From contig NZ_FNJC01000001.1 in the NCBI RefSeq assembly GCF_900104305.1, positions 372,001 through 436,000 of the forward strand: a stretch of 64,000 nt of DNA. Direction: 5' to 3'. The stretch is from Filomicrobium insigne. Lineage in GTDB: Bacteria > Pseudomonadota > Alphaproteobacteria > Rhizobiales > Hyphomicrobiaceae. A program made the translations under genes and the position numbers. Under the pieces are notes generated by a model. The model had not been told where the DNA came from. It searched no databases and saw only the letters and a program-made list of their open reading frames with translations. This document shows, in pieces, positions 1-9,659 of this stretch (the first letter of the stretch is position 1; every line of letters begins with the position of its first letter).

Positions 1-1442
1 GGCGTACCTTCGATGATCGATTGGCCGACGATCACTTGGTCCCAAAGTGCGATGTTCCCGGCTTGGTCGACCGCGCCCTTCAATCGGTGAACGTAGAGCG
101 GACGGTAGTATCCGGCGTGGAGATCATCCTCGCGTGTAAAGACGAGTTTTATAGGCTTTTTTCTGCCCAGCGCCTTCGCCGCTTCCGCCGCTTCCGAAGC
201 CACATCCGCATTCGGTGTTGCGCGGCGACCAAAACTTCCACCCGCCATCATCGTGTTCAGCTTCAGTTCCTCTGGGCGACAACCGAGGATCTGAGCCGCT
301 ACCGCCTGATCGACGGTTTGCATCTGAGTGCCGGCCCACGCCTCACCACCCGACGCATCCGCCTCGATTAAAAAATCGAGGGGTTCCATTGGAGCTTGTG
401 AGAGGAAGGGAAAGACGTACTCCGCTTGAAGCGTCTTAGCATTTTCAGGTAACGCCTTTTCCGCATCACCTTCTTTTCTCACGACGCGCCCGACCGTCGC
501 GGCCTTCTTCTTATAGTCGGCAACGATCTCATCGGTAGATCGAGTCTCGGCCCCCGTCTCGTCCCACTCGATCTTCAACACATCTCGCGCGGTTTTTGCG
601 GGCCAAAAGCCTTTTGCATAAACTGCGACGCCTTGCGGGATCTTCTTGACGTCAACCACGCCCTTGATCTTGCGGGCATCCGTATCGTCCACCGACTTCA
701 CCTTGGCGCCGAACAGCGGTGGCCGCGCAATGACGACCGTCAGCATATCAGGGCGCGTGGCGTCCATCGTGAATACCGCTTTACCCGTTGCTTTGTCCTG
801 TGTGTCGAGCTTCGGCCGATCCGTGCCAATGAGTTTGAAGTCAGAGGGCGATTTCAGGCTAGGTTCAGCCGGGGGCGACCGTTTGGACGCGGCGTCCGCG
901 AAGTCTCCGAACTTTCCTGTCTTGTTTGATACCTTGTGGGAGATGATGCCGGCTTCGATGGTGATCTCTTCCGCAGGGACCTGCCAGGTTTCAGCGGCGG
1001 CCGCGACAAGCATCGCGCGGGCGGCGGCGCCGGCCTTGCGCATTTGCTCGTAGGAATTGGCCATGGCGGTCGAACCGCCCGTGCCTTGAATGCCAAAAGC
1101 GAGATTTTTGTAAAGTGCCGTATTCGCAGGAGCCAGCTCTCCGCGCATTTGCGACCAGTCGGCATCCATCTCTTCAGCAACCAATGTCGTCAATCCCGTC
1201 AGGGGACCTTGGCCGAATTCTATATGTTTGACGAGAACGGTCACGGTGCTATCGGGTGCGACGCGCACGAACGCATTTGGTGCGAATGCAGTATCTGTAG
1301 CGCCTCCTTTGATGACGGCAGCAGCCCCCGATTGGGCGCGCGCACGCATCGGCAGGACCATTGCTAAAACCAAACCGGCGCCAGTTGCGGCGGCCCCACG
1401 CAAAACTGTTCGGCGATCGGCCTCGATCACGGATTTCAACAT
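1..1442 (-). CDS. Molybdopterin-binding large subunit of isoquinoline 1-oxidoreductase type (partial)
   Basis: Large subunit of a xanthine-oxidase-family molybdenum hydroxylase, which hydroxylates N-heterocycles or oxidises aldehydes. The frame is open from an ATG at 1442 to the left window edge, so the C-terminus is missing. The N-terminus carries a twin-arginine-like signal (RRTVLRGAAATGAG followed by a hydrophobic stretch and ARAQ), and next comes the family pattern KHIEFGQGPLTGLTTLVAEE and a GTGGSTAMA segment. The last visible residues (QVIVGQSIIEGT) fit the IorB family. It lies 14 bp downstream of its small iron-sulfur subunit in the same direction, the usual pairing. The true substrate cannot be read from the sequence. 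Confidence 0.88.
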   Translation of the reverse strand, partial: MLKSVIEADRRTVLRGAAATGAGLVLAMVLPMRARAQSGAAAVIKGGATDTAFAPNAFVRVAPDSTVTVLVKHIEFGQGPLTGLTTLVAEEMDADWSQMRGELAPANTALYKNLAFGIQGTGGSTAMANSYEQMRKAGAAARAMLVAAAAETWQVPAEEITIEAGIISHKVSNKTGKFGDFADAASKRSPPAEPSLKSPSDFKLIGTDRPKLDTQDKATGKAVFTMDATRPDMLTVVIARPPLFGAKVKSVDDTDARKIKGVVDVKKIPQGVAVYAKGFWPAKTARDVLKIEWDETGAETRSTDEIVADYKKKAATVGRVVRKEGDAEKALPENAKTLQAEYVFPFLSQAPMEPLDFLIEADASGGEAWAGTQMQTVDQAVAAQILGCRPEELKLNTMMAGGSFGRRATPNADVASEAAEAAKALGRKKPIKLVFTREDDLHAGYYRPLYVHRLKGAVDQAGNIALWDQVIVGQSIIEGT

Positions 1443-1456
1443 ATTCTACGCCCTCC

Positions 1457-1918
1457 TCAGCCTTTGAGTTCAGCCGCAGCGTTCTTGATCGCCTGGCGAA
1501 TGCGTACGTATGTGGCGCATCGGCAGATGTTTCCCGTCATGGCGCCGTCTATGTCTTCATCAGTGGGATCGGAAATGTCTCGAAGCAAGGCGACTGCGGA
1601 CATGATCTGTCCGGATTGACAGTATCCGCACTGAGGGACGTCGATTTCCACCCAGGCCTTCTGAATGGCGCTTGCTTCCGGGCCTTCGACACCTTCAATC
1701 GTGGTTATATCGCTGCCGTTGATCAGTTCGACGGGCGTGACGCACGAACGCTGCGGCATACCATCAACGAATACGGTGCACGCTCCGCATTGAGCCACGC
1801 CACAGCCGAATTTGGTGCCCGTCAGTCCGAGTTCGTCGCGCAGGACCCACAATAACGGCGTATTAGGGTCGACATCGACCTCCCGCGGTTCTCCATTGAC
1901 GTTGAATGTGATGGCCAT
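1457..1918 (-). CDS. (2Fe-2S)-binding small subunit of isoquinoline 1-oxidoreductase type
   Basis: A 153-residue two-cluster ferredoxin-like subunit that passes electrons from the molybdenum centre of the neighbouring large subunit. An N-terminal plant-type [2Fe-2S] motif is visible ([17 protein letters not shown]), and a C-terminal helical [2Fe-2S] domain follows with [10 protein letters not shown] and [16 protein letters not shown]. The length is normal for IorA-like subunits. The ATG at 1918 is preceded by a strong AAAGGAGGGG ribosome binding site. It is first in a two-gene operon with the large subunit. It carries no FAD domain, so a separate electron acceptor such as a cytochrome is expected. 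Confidence 0.92.
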   Translation of the reverse strand: MAITFNVNGEPREVDVDPNTPLLWVLRDELGLTGTKFGCGVAQCGACTVFVDGMPQRSCVTPVELINGSDITTIEGVEGPEASAIQKAWVEIDVPQCGYCQSGQIMSAVALLRDISDPTDEDIDGAMTGNICRCATYVRIRQAIKNAAAELKG

Positions 1919-2071
1919 GGGTCCCCTCCTTTGAGGTGGAGTTTAACTTTTGCGGAAATTGCGCCAATCCAGAGGATTGATGTGACCCTGAGCAAAAATA
2001 ACCCTGACGACAACCATACAACGGAGCGAACGGTTCCATTCAGCAAGGATAGGTTTTCAGATGGTAACGGC

Positions 2072-2854
2072 TTAGGACGTCCTGGGAGTCAGTCGGATAG
2101 GGGCTACGATCAAACCTTGCGCGTCTTCCATTAGCATAGCCTCAACCCCATAGACGCAAGATAAATTTTCTGTGGTCACAACCTTAGACGCCGGCCCGTC
2201 CGCGACGATCTTGCCCTGTGAAATGAGGATGATGCGTTGGCACCAGCGCGCCGCCAGAGGGAGTTCATGGAGGGACGCGATGACAGTCCGTCCACTCTTC
2301 GCAATCGCCGCAAACGTCTCTACCAAGGCAATCTGATGTGCGGGATCAAGACCTGCTGCCGGCTCGTCAGCGATGATGATCGGTGTCTCTTGAGCCAACA
2401 CGCGTGCCATGAGCACACGTGCCATCTCGCCGCCTGACAGCTCTGTGGCGCGGCGATGGGCAAGTGCCGTAATATCCATGCGCTCCATGGCGTCAGCAAC
2501 AATTGCACCGTCGGCCATCGTCATTTTCGCGAAGGGCCGGCAATGGGGAAGGCGGCCCAGAGCAACGATCTCCGTGACTGACACCGGCCAGGCAATATCA
2601 CGGATCTGCGGGAGATAGGCGAGACTGCGCGCGCGGCCTTCTGCGCCTAGATCGGCGAGCGGCTTGCCGTCTAGCGTGATCCTCCCCTCATAAGGAATCT
2701 CTTGCGTGATCGTGCGCAGAAGTGTCGATTTACCCGCACCGTTAGGGCCGAGCAGGCCAACGAATTCACCACCCTCCATGTTGAGCGAAACGCGATCAAG
2801 CACTTTGCGGTCACCGAGCGTGACGGTGACATTGTCTAGGGAGAGACGGCTCAT
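2072..2854 (-). CDS. btuD: Cobalamin-type ABC transporter ATPase (BtuD-like)
   Basis: Nucleotide-binding subunit of a FecCD/BtuCD-type importer, 260 residues from the chosen start. It shows Walker A (GLLGPNGAGKSTLL), the signature LSGGEMARVLMARVLAQE, Walker B (IIIADEPAAGLD) and the switch histidine (SLHELP). I chose the ATG at 2854 because it overlaps the permease stop as ATGA, giving translational coupling; an upstream in-frame start would add 11 residues. It is the last gene of the riboswitch-controlled B12 operon. Taken alone the family also covers haem and siderophore ATPases; the riboswitch and BtuB context point to cobalamin. Confidence 0.87.
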   Translation of the reverse strand: MSRLSLDNVTVTLGDRKVLDRVSLNMEGGEFVGLLGPNGAGKSTLLRTITQEIPYEGRITLDGKPLADLGAEGRARSLAYLPQIRDIAWPVSVTEIVALGRLPHCRPFAKMTMADGAIVADAMERMDITALAHRRATELSGGEMARVLMARVLAQETPIIIADEPAAGLDPAHQIALVETFAAIAKSGRTVIASLHELPLAARWCQRIILISQGKIVADGPASKVVTTENLSCVYGVEAMLMEDAQGLIVAPIRLTPRTS

Positions 2855-3855
2855 AATAGGGTCCGCCGTGTCTTGATGATCAACCAAAGGAAGAACGGTG
2901 CGCCGACAAGTGCGGTCAATACGCCAAGCTTGAGATCGCTATCAGGAGCTATGAGGCGGACGGCGATGTCTGCGGTGAGCAGCAAGGCCGCGCCAGACAA
3001 CGCGCTAGTCAAGAGCAAACGGCTTGGCCGGGAACCGACCAACGGCCGCATGAGATGGGGGACCACAAGGCCAACAAAACCGATCGCGCCGGAAACAGAA
3101 GTGGCAGCGCCCACGCTAATAGCCGTACCGAACACCACCAACGCTTGAACGCGATCAAGACGTATCCCGAGACTTTTCGCTGTCGCTTCGCCAAGGGTCA
3201 GAGCATCGAGGGACCGACCTAGGATGGCGATCATGCCCCAGCCGACAAGCATGAACGGTCCGGCAAGCCACACGTGGCTCATCGAGCGATCCGCCAGGGA
3301 GCCAAGCATCCAATATACAATCTCAAGTGCCGCGAACGGATTCGGTGACAAATTGAGTGCGAGCGCCGTCATCGCACCAGCAAAACTTGTGACCGCTACA
3401 CCTGCGAGGATTAAGCTTGCGGCGTCGCTCCTTCCTCCTGCCAACAAGCGCACAACCAAGACGGCCACGATGGCGGCTGATAGCGCAAGCACCGGCAAAG
3501 AGAGCGGCAGAACAATTACAAGACCGGTGTAGATCGCCAAGACGGCACCGAGGGAGGCGGACGCACTGATACCTAACAGACCCGGCTCTGCGAGCGGGTT
3601 CCGCAGATAGCCCTGAAGCGCGGCTCCCGTCAGCCCCAGACTCGCACCAACCATCACCCCCAATATGGCGCGTGGGAGGCGAATCTCGCGCATGACAAGT
3701 GTCACTGCGTCGGTAGAGCTTCCCGAAACCAGCGCTACGAGGCTATCGGTAAAGCCAATGGCGGCTGGGCCGGTCAACAACGATACTCCGAACAGGAGGA
3801 TTACGAGTGCAGAGAGTATCGCGATGAGGGCTGGGTAGGGCATCGGCACGGTCAT
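2851..3855 (-). CDS. btuC: Cobalamin-type ABC transporter permease (BtuC/FecCD family)
   Basis: Inner-membrane permease of 334 residues with about nine or ten hydrophobic segments, typical of the FecCD family. Family landmarks include LRLPRAILG-like (REIRLPRAILGVMVGASLGLTGAALQGYLRNPLAEPG, read as separate blocks), the GAIGFVGLVVPHLMRPLVG region that contacts the ATPase, and a GVLTALVGAPFFLWLI end. The start overlaps the BtuF-like stop (ATGA at 3852-3855) and the end overlaps the ATPase start, so the three are coupled. It would move cobalamin from the periplasm to the cytoplasm. Confidence 0.88.
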   Translation of the reverse strand: MTVPMPYPALIAILSALVILLFGVSLLTGPAAIGFTDSLVALVSGSSTDAVTLVMREIRLPRAILGVMVGASLGLTGAALQGYLRNPLAEPGLLGISASASLGAVLAIYTGLVIVLPLSLPVLALSAAIVAVLVVRLLAGGRSDAASLILAGVAVTSFAGAMTALALNLSPNPFAALEIVYWMLGSLADRSMSHVWLAGPFMLVGWGMIAILGRSLDALTLGEATAKSLGIRLDRVQALVVFGTAISVGAATSVSGAIGFVGLVVPHLMRPLVGSRPSRLLLTSALSGAALLLTADIAVRLIAPDSDLKLGVLTALVGAPFFLWLIIKTRRTLL

Positions 3856-4754
3856 TGCCTCGTCGCACTCCGATCATGAATCGTGGTGACGGCGGCACGG
3901 GCAGCGGAAAGATCACGGATCAGATCAATCAAATGCGGTGTGGCGCAGATCCATCTGTTGGTTGCGGACATCGCTTTGGCCGAGGTCGCTTCGAGAGCAC
4001 GCAGAGCCGGGTGGGCAAATACCTGCTGCGCGAGGGCTGGCGCTCCTTCCCAAGTGGTATCGGTCACGACCAAATCAGGTGCAGCCATGACGAGCTTCTC
4101 CAAGGGCAACTTAGCGGTGCCGCTTAAGCCGAATTGGACGGCTATGTTATCCAGGCCCGCGGCTTTCAGGACCTCATTGGCTAGCGTACCCACGCCAGAT
4201 GTATAGCTATTGGCGTGGAACAGCGCCGCCGTTCGGCGGGGTCCCGGACGCTTTCGAAGCTGGGCGAGATCGGCATCAAACCGGGCGAGCAACTCGCGCG
4301 CTCGTTCGGGACGATGCAAAGCATCGCCCATTCGTTTGATATTGGCACGCATGTCGGAAAACGAATTTTCGAAGGGAAACTCGACAACTGGGAAACCCAG
4401 CCGCTCCAGCATCGCCACTGTGGTTCGTGTCGTCATGGCACCAACGAGTATGAGATCGGGCCGCATCAAGAAGACTTCTTCAGCCAGGCCATGGTTAGGC
4501 TTGTAGGCGCGCGCCTGCTTGGCCATCATCGACATGCTGGGATCGGAGGCCAAATTCGATACTGAGTAGAGCTGTCCCGGCGCCGCGATCATCATCGCGA
4601 GCTGGTCTGTACAGAGGTTCATGGAAATGACCCGACGAGGTGCCGTCGGGTCACGGTTATCGCTCTCAGCGGACGCTATTCCCGGGAGCGGGAAGGAAAG
4701 AGCTAGCAGCACACCGAGCGCCGCGTACCATGCGCTTAGCTGACGCAAGCGCAT
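3852..4754 (-). CDS. btuF: Periplasmic cobalamin-binding protein of ABC transporter (BtuF-like)
   Basis: Solute-binding protein of the helical-backbone class, 300 residues. The start at 4754 gives a clean signal peptide (MRLRQLSAWYAALGVLLALS, then PLPGIASAES); longer in-frame starts reach into the btuB-like gene and lack a signal. The mature start RRVISMNLCTDQLAMMIA and the segment RPDLILVGAMTTRTTVAMLERLGFPVVEF, read in parts, are typical of B12/iron-chelate binders. It lies 16 bp after the TonB receptor gene and overlaps the permease gene by 4 bp. Its role as the B12 carrier follows from operon context rather than from a diagnostic residue. Confidence 0.85.
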   Translation of the reverse strand: MRLRQLSAWYAALGVLLALSFPLPGIASAESDNRDPTAPRRVISMNLCTDQLAMMIAAPGQLYSVSNLASDPSMSMMAKQARAYKPNHGLAEEVFLMRPDLILVGAMTTRTTVAMLERLGFPVVEFPFENSFSDMRANIKRMGDALHRPERARELLARFDADLAQLRKRPGPRRTAALFHANSYTSGVGTLANEVLKAAGLDNIAVQFGLSGTAKLPLEKLVMAAPDLVVTDTTWEGAPALAQQVFAHPALRALEATSAKAMSATNRWICATPHLIDLIRDLSAARAAVTTIHDRSATRQ

Positions 4755-4770
4755 GGTTGCCCCCAAGCGT

Positions 4771-6681
4771 TCAGTCCGGCCAAAGGTCCATGCGCAAGCC
4801 GCCATAAATCGCCAGATCGGATGTGCCGTAGCCATAGGCGGTCTGATAGTCCTCGTCGAGCAGGTTTTCGCCGCGGATGTACGCTTCCATGCCAGGCCGG
4901 AATTCGTAAGACACCTTTGCATTCAGCAGCAGGTAATCATCGAGTGGCACGATGCCCAATCCGAAGATCTCATCCACGTTCTCCGTCACGTATTTCGCTG
5001 TGACATTGAGCTTAAGCTTATCCAGCGGCTGCGCATCGATGCCGAATGCAAAATTGTGACGTGGCACACGCGGTAGCGGAAGTCCATTCTCCCGCTCCGT
5101 CTCCGTAAACGTATAGGCCGCACTGATGGCCACGCGATCTGTCAGGAAGGCGCTCGCCGCAATCTCCACGCCGTTGCGATAAGTAACGCCCGGCACGTTC
5201 ATATATCCGGTCGTATAGGCAATCAGGTTCTCGGTATCGAGTTCAAAATAGGTCACGCCCAGAGTGGCACGGCCATCGAAAAAGCCCTGCTCGATGCCCG
5301 CATCCCAGCTCACGCTTTCTTCCGGGTTTAGATCGGGATTAGCGCCAAATGGACCGTAGAGTTCATTAAGGCTGGGCGTGCGGAAGCCCGTTGAGTGGCT
5401 GGCACGAATTTTGGTGTCGGTCTCTGTGAAGAGATAAGCGGCCGTGAGCCGATGTGTATTGAAGTTGCCGAATTCGCTATGGTCATCAATGCGGCCGCCA
5501 AACGTGAGCGTCAAGTTGTCGATGGGTTCGACCATCAGCTGGGCGAAGGTGCCGAAGATGTTGGCCTCGTCGCGCTTTCCAGGAGCGTTAAAAGACTCCG
5601 CTCCGGTTTCCTCCCAGTCGGCGCCAGCAAGAAGCGAAAGAGACTCGTTAAAGCTGATGACGCCGTTGTACTCGGCCTTAACGCGATCACCATTGTACCA
5701 AGTCACCGGGGCAAACACCGAGCTGCTCACATCATCGCGTTCGATCTTCATACCTTGCAGCGCGAAGGTATTTTTGAAGCGTCCTTCGAACAGCTCGATG
5801 TTGGTGCCGACCCGACCGGCGAACTGAGACGTCTTACCTTCCTCGATGGGGCTGTCGACCGGACCAGAGGCATCGTATTCGCCTTCTGCGTTAAAGGCGC
5901 GCGTTGCGAAGAAGACTGTGATGCCGTCAGCGACTTTCATTTCACCGCGGCCGGAAAATGTCAGATTATTGTAGCCGTCGTCCTCCGGCGCATTGTCCGC
6001 TGCGGAAAAGCCCTCGGTATCAATTCCCAAAAGGCTGAACGAGATATCTCCGCGATCTGTCGCATAGCCCGCGGTGGTCGCGCCGCGCCAAGTGTTGTAG
6101 GTGCCGTATTCAGCCGCAACCGATTGAGAATACCCCAGCTTCGTCGCGCGCCGCGTATCTATGGACACGACACCAGCTACGGCATCGCCACCGTAAAGCG
6201 TGCTTTGCGAACCTTTCAGGATTTCAATGCGTGCAAAATCGTCCACCAGAAGGTGCTCGAATCTTGCTGACGTCTGCGGTGCGGAGGGGTCGCTAATATC
6301 CATGCCGTCGATCAGAATTTTTACATAGTTCTGATTGGCGCCGCGCATCGTTATACCGGTGGTGGATCCCGCCGGACCATTGCGGGTGAAATTCACGCCG
6401 GGAACCGTCTCCAGGTAGTCCTGCAGAAACGGTCGCGACTGCTTTTCAAGATCCTCCTGCGTGATAAGAGAAACCGACGAACCAACAGCGGCTGCATCAG
6501 TCGGTGTACGGTTCGCGGAAAAAATGACGATTCCGGGCAGCATGATTTCGCCTTCTTGGGCGAGAGCCGCTTCACTGGCTAACGCTGGCAAAACGACTAT
6601 CGCCGTAAGCGCCAACCAACTAGAACACTTGAGCGTATTGGCGCTTGTTGTTCCGCCTTTAAAACTCTTTCTCATCAACAT
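4771..6681 (-). CDS. btuB: TonB-dependent vitamin B12 outer-membrane receptor (BtuB-like)
   Basis: A 636-residue outer-membrane receptor with a signal peptide ending near ALAQEGEIML, a TonB-box-like stretch (GIVIFSANRTPTD), and an N-terminal plug containing ITQEDLEKQS, VPGVNF, GITMRGANQNYVKILIDG and RIEILKGSQSTLYGGDAVAG. A beta-barrel with the usual aromatic C-terminus (GGLRMDLWPD) follows. The ATG at 6681 is chosen because a GGAG lies 8 nt upstream; a GTG at 6690 is in frame. It is the first gene of the four-gene uptake operon and the direct target of the cobalamin riboswitch upstream, which supports B12 as ligand. Confidence 0.9.
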   Translation of the reverse strand: MLMRKSFKGGTTSANTLKCSSWLALTAIVVLPALASEAALAQEGEIMLPGIVIFSANRTPTDAAAVGSSVSLITQEDLEKQSRPFLQDYLETVPGVNFTRNGPAGSTTGITMRGANQNYVKILIDGMDISDPSAPQTSARFEHLLVDDFARIEILKGSQSTLYGGDAVAGVVSIDTRRATKLGYSQSVAAEYGTYNTWRGATTAGYATDRGDISFSLLGIDTEGFSAADNAPEDDGYNNLTFSGRGEMKVADGITVFFATRAFNAEGEYDASGPVDSPIEEGKTSQFAGRVGTNIELFEGRFKNTFALQGMKIERDDVSSSVFAPVTWYNGDRVKAEYNGVISFNESLSLLAGADWEETGAESFNAPGKRDEANIFGTFAQLMVEPIDNLTLTFGGRIDDHSEFGNFNTHRLTAAYLFTETDTKIRASHSTGFRTPSLNELYGPFGANPDLNPEESVSWDAGIEQGFFDGRATLGVTYFELDTENLIAYTTGYMNVPGVTYRNGVEIAASAFLTDRVAISAAYTFTETERENGLPLPRVPRHNFAFGIDAQPLDKLKLNVTAKYVTENVDEIFGLGIVPLDDYLLLNAKVSYEFRPGMEAYIRGENLLDEDYQTAYGYGTSDLAIYGGLRMDLWPD

Positions 6682-6954
6682 CGTGACCACTCCGTTTCCC
6701 GCATTGGATCGGTGCGAAAAGCGGCAGAGCCAATCAATGAAATCGCGATCGAAAGTGGACTACGTCATCGGTATCCGGCTCTCGGCCGGCAACAAATATC
6801 TCGTCGTGCGTCGGTGCAATCAAAGCTCACGCCGCATTGTCGAGATTCACGCTAGTCGGACTTGCTCCGCAGAACCATTGCTCAACCCGTGCTTCTCTTC
6901 ACATGGGTCGCCACAACGGACATCCGCTCCCAAGCGCGCCCCGCGCGAGGAATG

Positions 6955-7165
6955 GGCGACACGCCACTGGCAGGTCTCCTGGCTTGCAGCTCAGACGCAT
7001 CAGGTCCTTCCTTCCCAGTTCTCCAAACACAGTGGAGAGCCCAGTGGATTGAGGATGACGCTCGCCGCTTACAGTTGCGGGGGCAGCCGCGGCTTATCGC
7101 AAATGTTTGCGAGACCGCGTTCCCTTTTCATTCAGTGGGCTTCAGCCCGCTGAACACCAATAGCG
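6955..7165 (-). promoter_or_regulatory. Cobalamin (AdoCbl) riboswitch
   Basis: On the minus strand the leader of the btuB gene shows the conserved blocks in order: TTGGTG at about 7158, AAAGGGAA near 7123-7130, GCCCCCGCAACTGTAAGCGG around 7070-7090, then CCACTGGG, TGGGAAGG and the B12 box AAGCCAGGAGACCTGCC at 6969-6985. This is the classic cobalamin riboswitch layout. It ends about 270 nt before the btuB start and should reduce expression of the whole uptake operon when B12 is plentiful. Edges are approximate. Confidence 0.95.
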
Positions 7166-7170
7166 CAGGC

Positions 7171-7199
7171 AACAAATCAGTTGGCTGTAGGAGAGTCAA
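7171..7199 (-). promoter_or_regulatory. Candidate promoter of the B12 uptake operon
   Basis: On the minus strand, a TTGACT box (7194-7199) and a weak TTTGTT box (7171-7176) are separated by 17 nt and lie just ahead of the riboswitch aptamer. The -35 is good and the -10 poor (3 of 6). Placement is right, but this is a motif call only. Confidence 0.35.
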
Positions 7200-7285
7200 T
7201 CTGCGCGAGGCCGCAACATGTGGAGTCTCGCTTCGAGACTGGCGGAAAGGGCACACGTCTGGCGTCTGGCTGGAATGTTCCCCAA

Positions 7286-7320
7286 CGAAAAGAGGACCCG
7301 GGCCTATGGCCGGGTCCTCC
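7286..7320 (-). terminator. Rho-independent terminator after the chemoreceptor gene
   Basis: Inverted repeat GAGGACCCGG / CCGGGTCCTC (7292-7301 with 7310-7319) with a short loop. On the minus strand it is followed by CTTTTC, and it lies about 35 bp beyond the chemoreceptor stop. It separates that operon from the B12 operon. Confidence 0.75.
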
Positions 7321-7353
7321 CGATAGCTTCTGCCTTTTATCTCTTCGAGGGAG

Positions 7354-9042
7354 CTACGCTGCCGAACGGACCGTATCGAGGAAACTCGAGACTTCCGTCT
7401 TCAGATGCACCGCCTGGCGCGACAGTTCGGTCGACGAACTCAAGACCTGCGATGCAGCTGACGAAGAATCATTGGCAGCCTGATTGACACCGATAATGCT
7501 GGAGGAAACTTCTCGCGTTCCTTCCGCAGCCTGCATGACGTTGCGGGAGATTTCCGACGTCGCTGCAGCCTGCTCCTCGACCGCAGCAGCAATCGACGCC
7601 GCGATTTCGCTCAATTCGCCAATCGCATTTGTCGAGGCACTGATGGCCACCGTGGAGCCCTCCGTTGCCGTTTGGATGTTTTGGATCTGCGTGGAGATAT
7701 CCGAAGTTGCCTTCGCAGTCTGTTCGGCGAGAGCCTTCACTTCCTGAGCGACGACGGCGAAGCCCTTGCCGGCCTCTCCCGCACGTGCTGCTTCGATCGT
7801 GGCGTTGAGTGCGAGCAGGTTCGTCTGCTGCGCAATTTCCTGGATCAGTGTCACGACGGAACCGATTTCATGGGCCGCTTGCGACAATGTCGTAATGCGT
7901 TCCACTGTATTGTCGATCTCCTTGGCAGCGTGGCTTGCCTTGCGAGACGACGCATCAGCCTGACGACCGATTTCCTGGACAGCGCCTGCCATCTCTTCCG
8001 TGACGCTAGCGACACTTCTGACGTTTACCGAGGCCTGCTCAGAGGCTGCGGCAACGGACGACGATTGAGCGCTTGTCTCTTCCGCAGCCGCCGCCATCGT
8101 ACTTGCCGCCGATTGCAACTGAGAGGATGCACTGGCGACGAACTCGATGATGGAACCAACCTTGGTTTCAAACTCATCGGCAAGATGCATCATCGCCTTA
8201 CGGTTCTCGACCTGCAGCTTCTCGCGCTCCGCAGCGGCTTCACGCTCATGTTCCTGAGACCGGATGATGCCGTCCTTAAAGACCTTGAGCGAGGCAGCCA
8301 TGCGGCCGATTTCGTCGCGATCCGTTATACCCTTCGGCTCAGCAGTCATATCATGCTTTGCCAAACGTTCGGTCACGCTCGCTAGAGCTTTCAAACGCCT
8401 GGAGACGCCCAAGTAAACGAGTACGCCGGAGAGAATGGTGCCTAACAAAATGACTGACGCTGCTACAGCGACCGCCAAGTTCAGGCGTTCTGCTGCGGTC
8501 GCAGCCCCCTTCGATGCGCCTCTTAGCATCACGGAGAGCGCCATTTCAGCTTCGTTCAAGGCAGACGAAATCTCATCCAAGCTAGCCATCGTGTGGGCCT
8601 GAAGTTCGATGGTATGCGCCATATCAACAGTCATTGGATCTCGCATGGCTTCGATCTGCGGATTCGCCGCATCCGTTACCCACGTGCTCCACGCATCGCC
8701 AAACCTGTCCAAGGACGCACCAACACCCGCAAAGAACGTCGATGTCAAACGGCGAACACTTTCAAGATCCGCAGAAACTCTTTTGACGTCCTGCTCGAAG
8801 TTTTTCACCTTTTCGCGGTTCCCCGTAATGAGGAAGTGACGCAGCTCCGCTATCAGCCTGTTAGAGCGATCTCGCAGGTCCGTCATTTTAGACTGTGCCG
8901 CGATCACGTCGAACGTTACTTGCGACGCGCTATCGACATCGTCGGTCTGAACCTTCACGACCGCAAACGACCCGAGAGCTACGAGCGATAGCGCCGCGAA
9001 AGCGCCAATCATTTTGTTTGTTACTGAGATATTGTTGAGCAT
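7354..9042 (-). CDS. Methyl-accepting chemotaxis protein
   Basis: A 562-residue transmembrane chemoreceptor. Residues about 10-29 form the first membrane helix, about 30-185 a periplasmic helical-bundle sensor, about 188-210 the second helix, followed by a HAMP domain ([16 protein letters not shown] onward) and a long coiled-coil signalling domain. The highly conserved hairpin tip [24 protein letters not shown] (residues around 405-430) identifies it with certainty. The C-terminus (FLDTVRSAA) lacks a CheR-binding pentapeptide. It is the second gene of an operon, 11 bp after a periplasmic sensor-like protein that may present the ligand. The signal it senses is not evident. Confidence 0.95.
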   Translation of the reverse strand: MLNNISVTNKMIGAFAALSLVALGSFAVVKVQTDDVDSASQVTFDVIAAQSKMTDLRDRSNRLIAELRHFLITGNREKVKNFEQDVKRVSADLESVRRLTSTFFAGVGASLDRFGDAWSTWVTDAANPQIEAMRDPMTVDMAHTIELQAHTMASLDEISSALNEAEMALSVMLRGASKGAATAAERLNLAVAVAASVILLGTILSGVLVYLGVSRRLKALASVTERLAKHDMTAEPKGITDRDEIGRMAASLKVFKDGIIRSQEHEREAAAEREKLQVENRKAMMHLADEFETKVGSIIEFVASASSQLQSAASTMAAAAEETSAQSSSVAAASEQASVNVRSVASVTEEMAGAVQEIGRQADASSRKASHAAKEIDNTVERITTLSQAAHEIGSVVTLIQEIAQQTNLLALNATIEAARAGEAGKGFAVVAQEVKALAEQTAKATSDISTQIQNIQTATEGSTVAISASTNAIGELSEIAASIAAAVEEQAAATSEISRNVMQAAEGTREVSSSIIGVNQAANDSSSAASQVLSSSTELSRQAVHLKTEVSSFLDTVRSAA

Positions 9043-9053
9043 GGCATTGCCTA

Positions 9054-9659
9054 TCAGAACGCTGGGGTACGGCGCCGTGAAAGCTCCGTCAGATTGATTT
9101 CCACGGTGATCGCGCCAAACGCGTCACCACTGTCTTTGTCGGCAAGCGTCATGCTGACCTGAGATGTCCAGATCTTCAGACCGTCGTCGAACTCCGGCTT
9201 GTCAATAAAGATTTCTGTCGGCCCAATGGCGAAGGTTTTTTGAAACTTCTCCTCATCGCCCTGCCAGTAGTCGGTCGTAATGGAGCTTTGGCCTACATTG
9301 AGTCCATTCACATCCATTATGAAGATCTCTTTATAAAGACCAACGGATGCAGCTTGGCGTTTCAAGAGATAATTCGAAAGCGGACTCGCGATCGTTGCCG
9401 AAATCAGCGGCTTATCATCAGCCTGCGCTTCCTCGCGCCACGTTTTATCGAGCTCGTCAATCTCATCCTGCGTCAAGACACCATGGCGCTGATTTTGGGC
9501 CTCGACAGCCAGCTTGACGATGGGCTGACTTGACCAACCCTTGATCTCTTCGATCACATCCGGCGTAATCAGGCTTTCAACACGCCCCGGAAACTCCTGA
9601 GCCAATGACGAAGATGCAGCCAAGCACATGAGTGGAATAAATGCGAAATTTCTCATCAT
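9054..9659 (-). CDS. Periplasmic sensor-like protein (PDC/Cache-like), chemoreceptor partner
   Basis: A secreted protein of about 200 residues. The start at 9659 has a strong GGGGGAG ribosome binding site and gives a signal peptide ([20 protein letters not shown]). The mature part contains [17 protein letters not shown], followed by [22 protein letters not shown] and [11 protein letters not shown]. This order of alternating strands resembles a PDC/Cache ligand-binding fold (IFIxDxxGxxV...TxDYWQGDE), but no membrane anchor or output domain is present. It is first in an operon with the chemoreceptor, so I infer that it binds a small molecule and docks to that receptor. The fold assignment is by eye. 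Confidence 0.7.
   Translation of the reverse strand: MMRNFAFIPLMCLAASSSLAQEFPGRVESLITPDVIEEIKGWSSQPIVKLAVEAQNQRHGVLTQDEIDELDKTWREEAQADDKPLISATIASPLSNYLLKRQAASVGLYKEIFIMDVNGLNVGQSSITTDYWQGDEEKFQKTFAIGPTEIFIDKPEFDDGLKIWTSQVSMTLADKDSGDAFGAITVEINLTELSRRRTPAF

Noticed and set aside
5395-6270. Long plus-strand frame (291 codons) opposite btuB
   Set aside because: It mirrors the well-supported receptor gene in antisense, has no domain or ribosome binding site, and its composition is that of a shadow frame.
2072-6681. Siderophore or haem uptake operon
   Set aside because: The families fit iron chelates too, but the cobalamin riboswitch upstream makes B12 the better assignment.
7672-8385. 237-codon plus-strand frame opposite the chemoreceptor
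   Set aside because: Antisense to the conserved signalling domain, no start signal and no recognisable domain.
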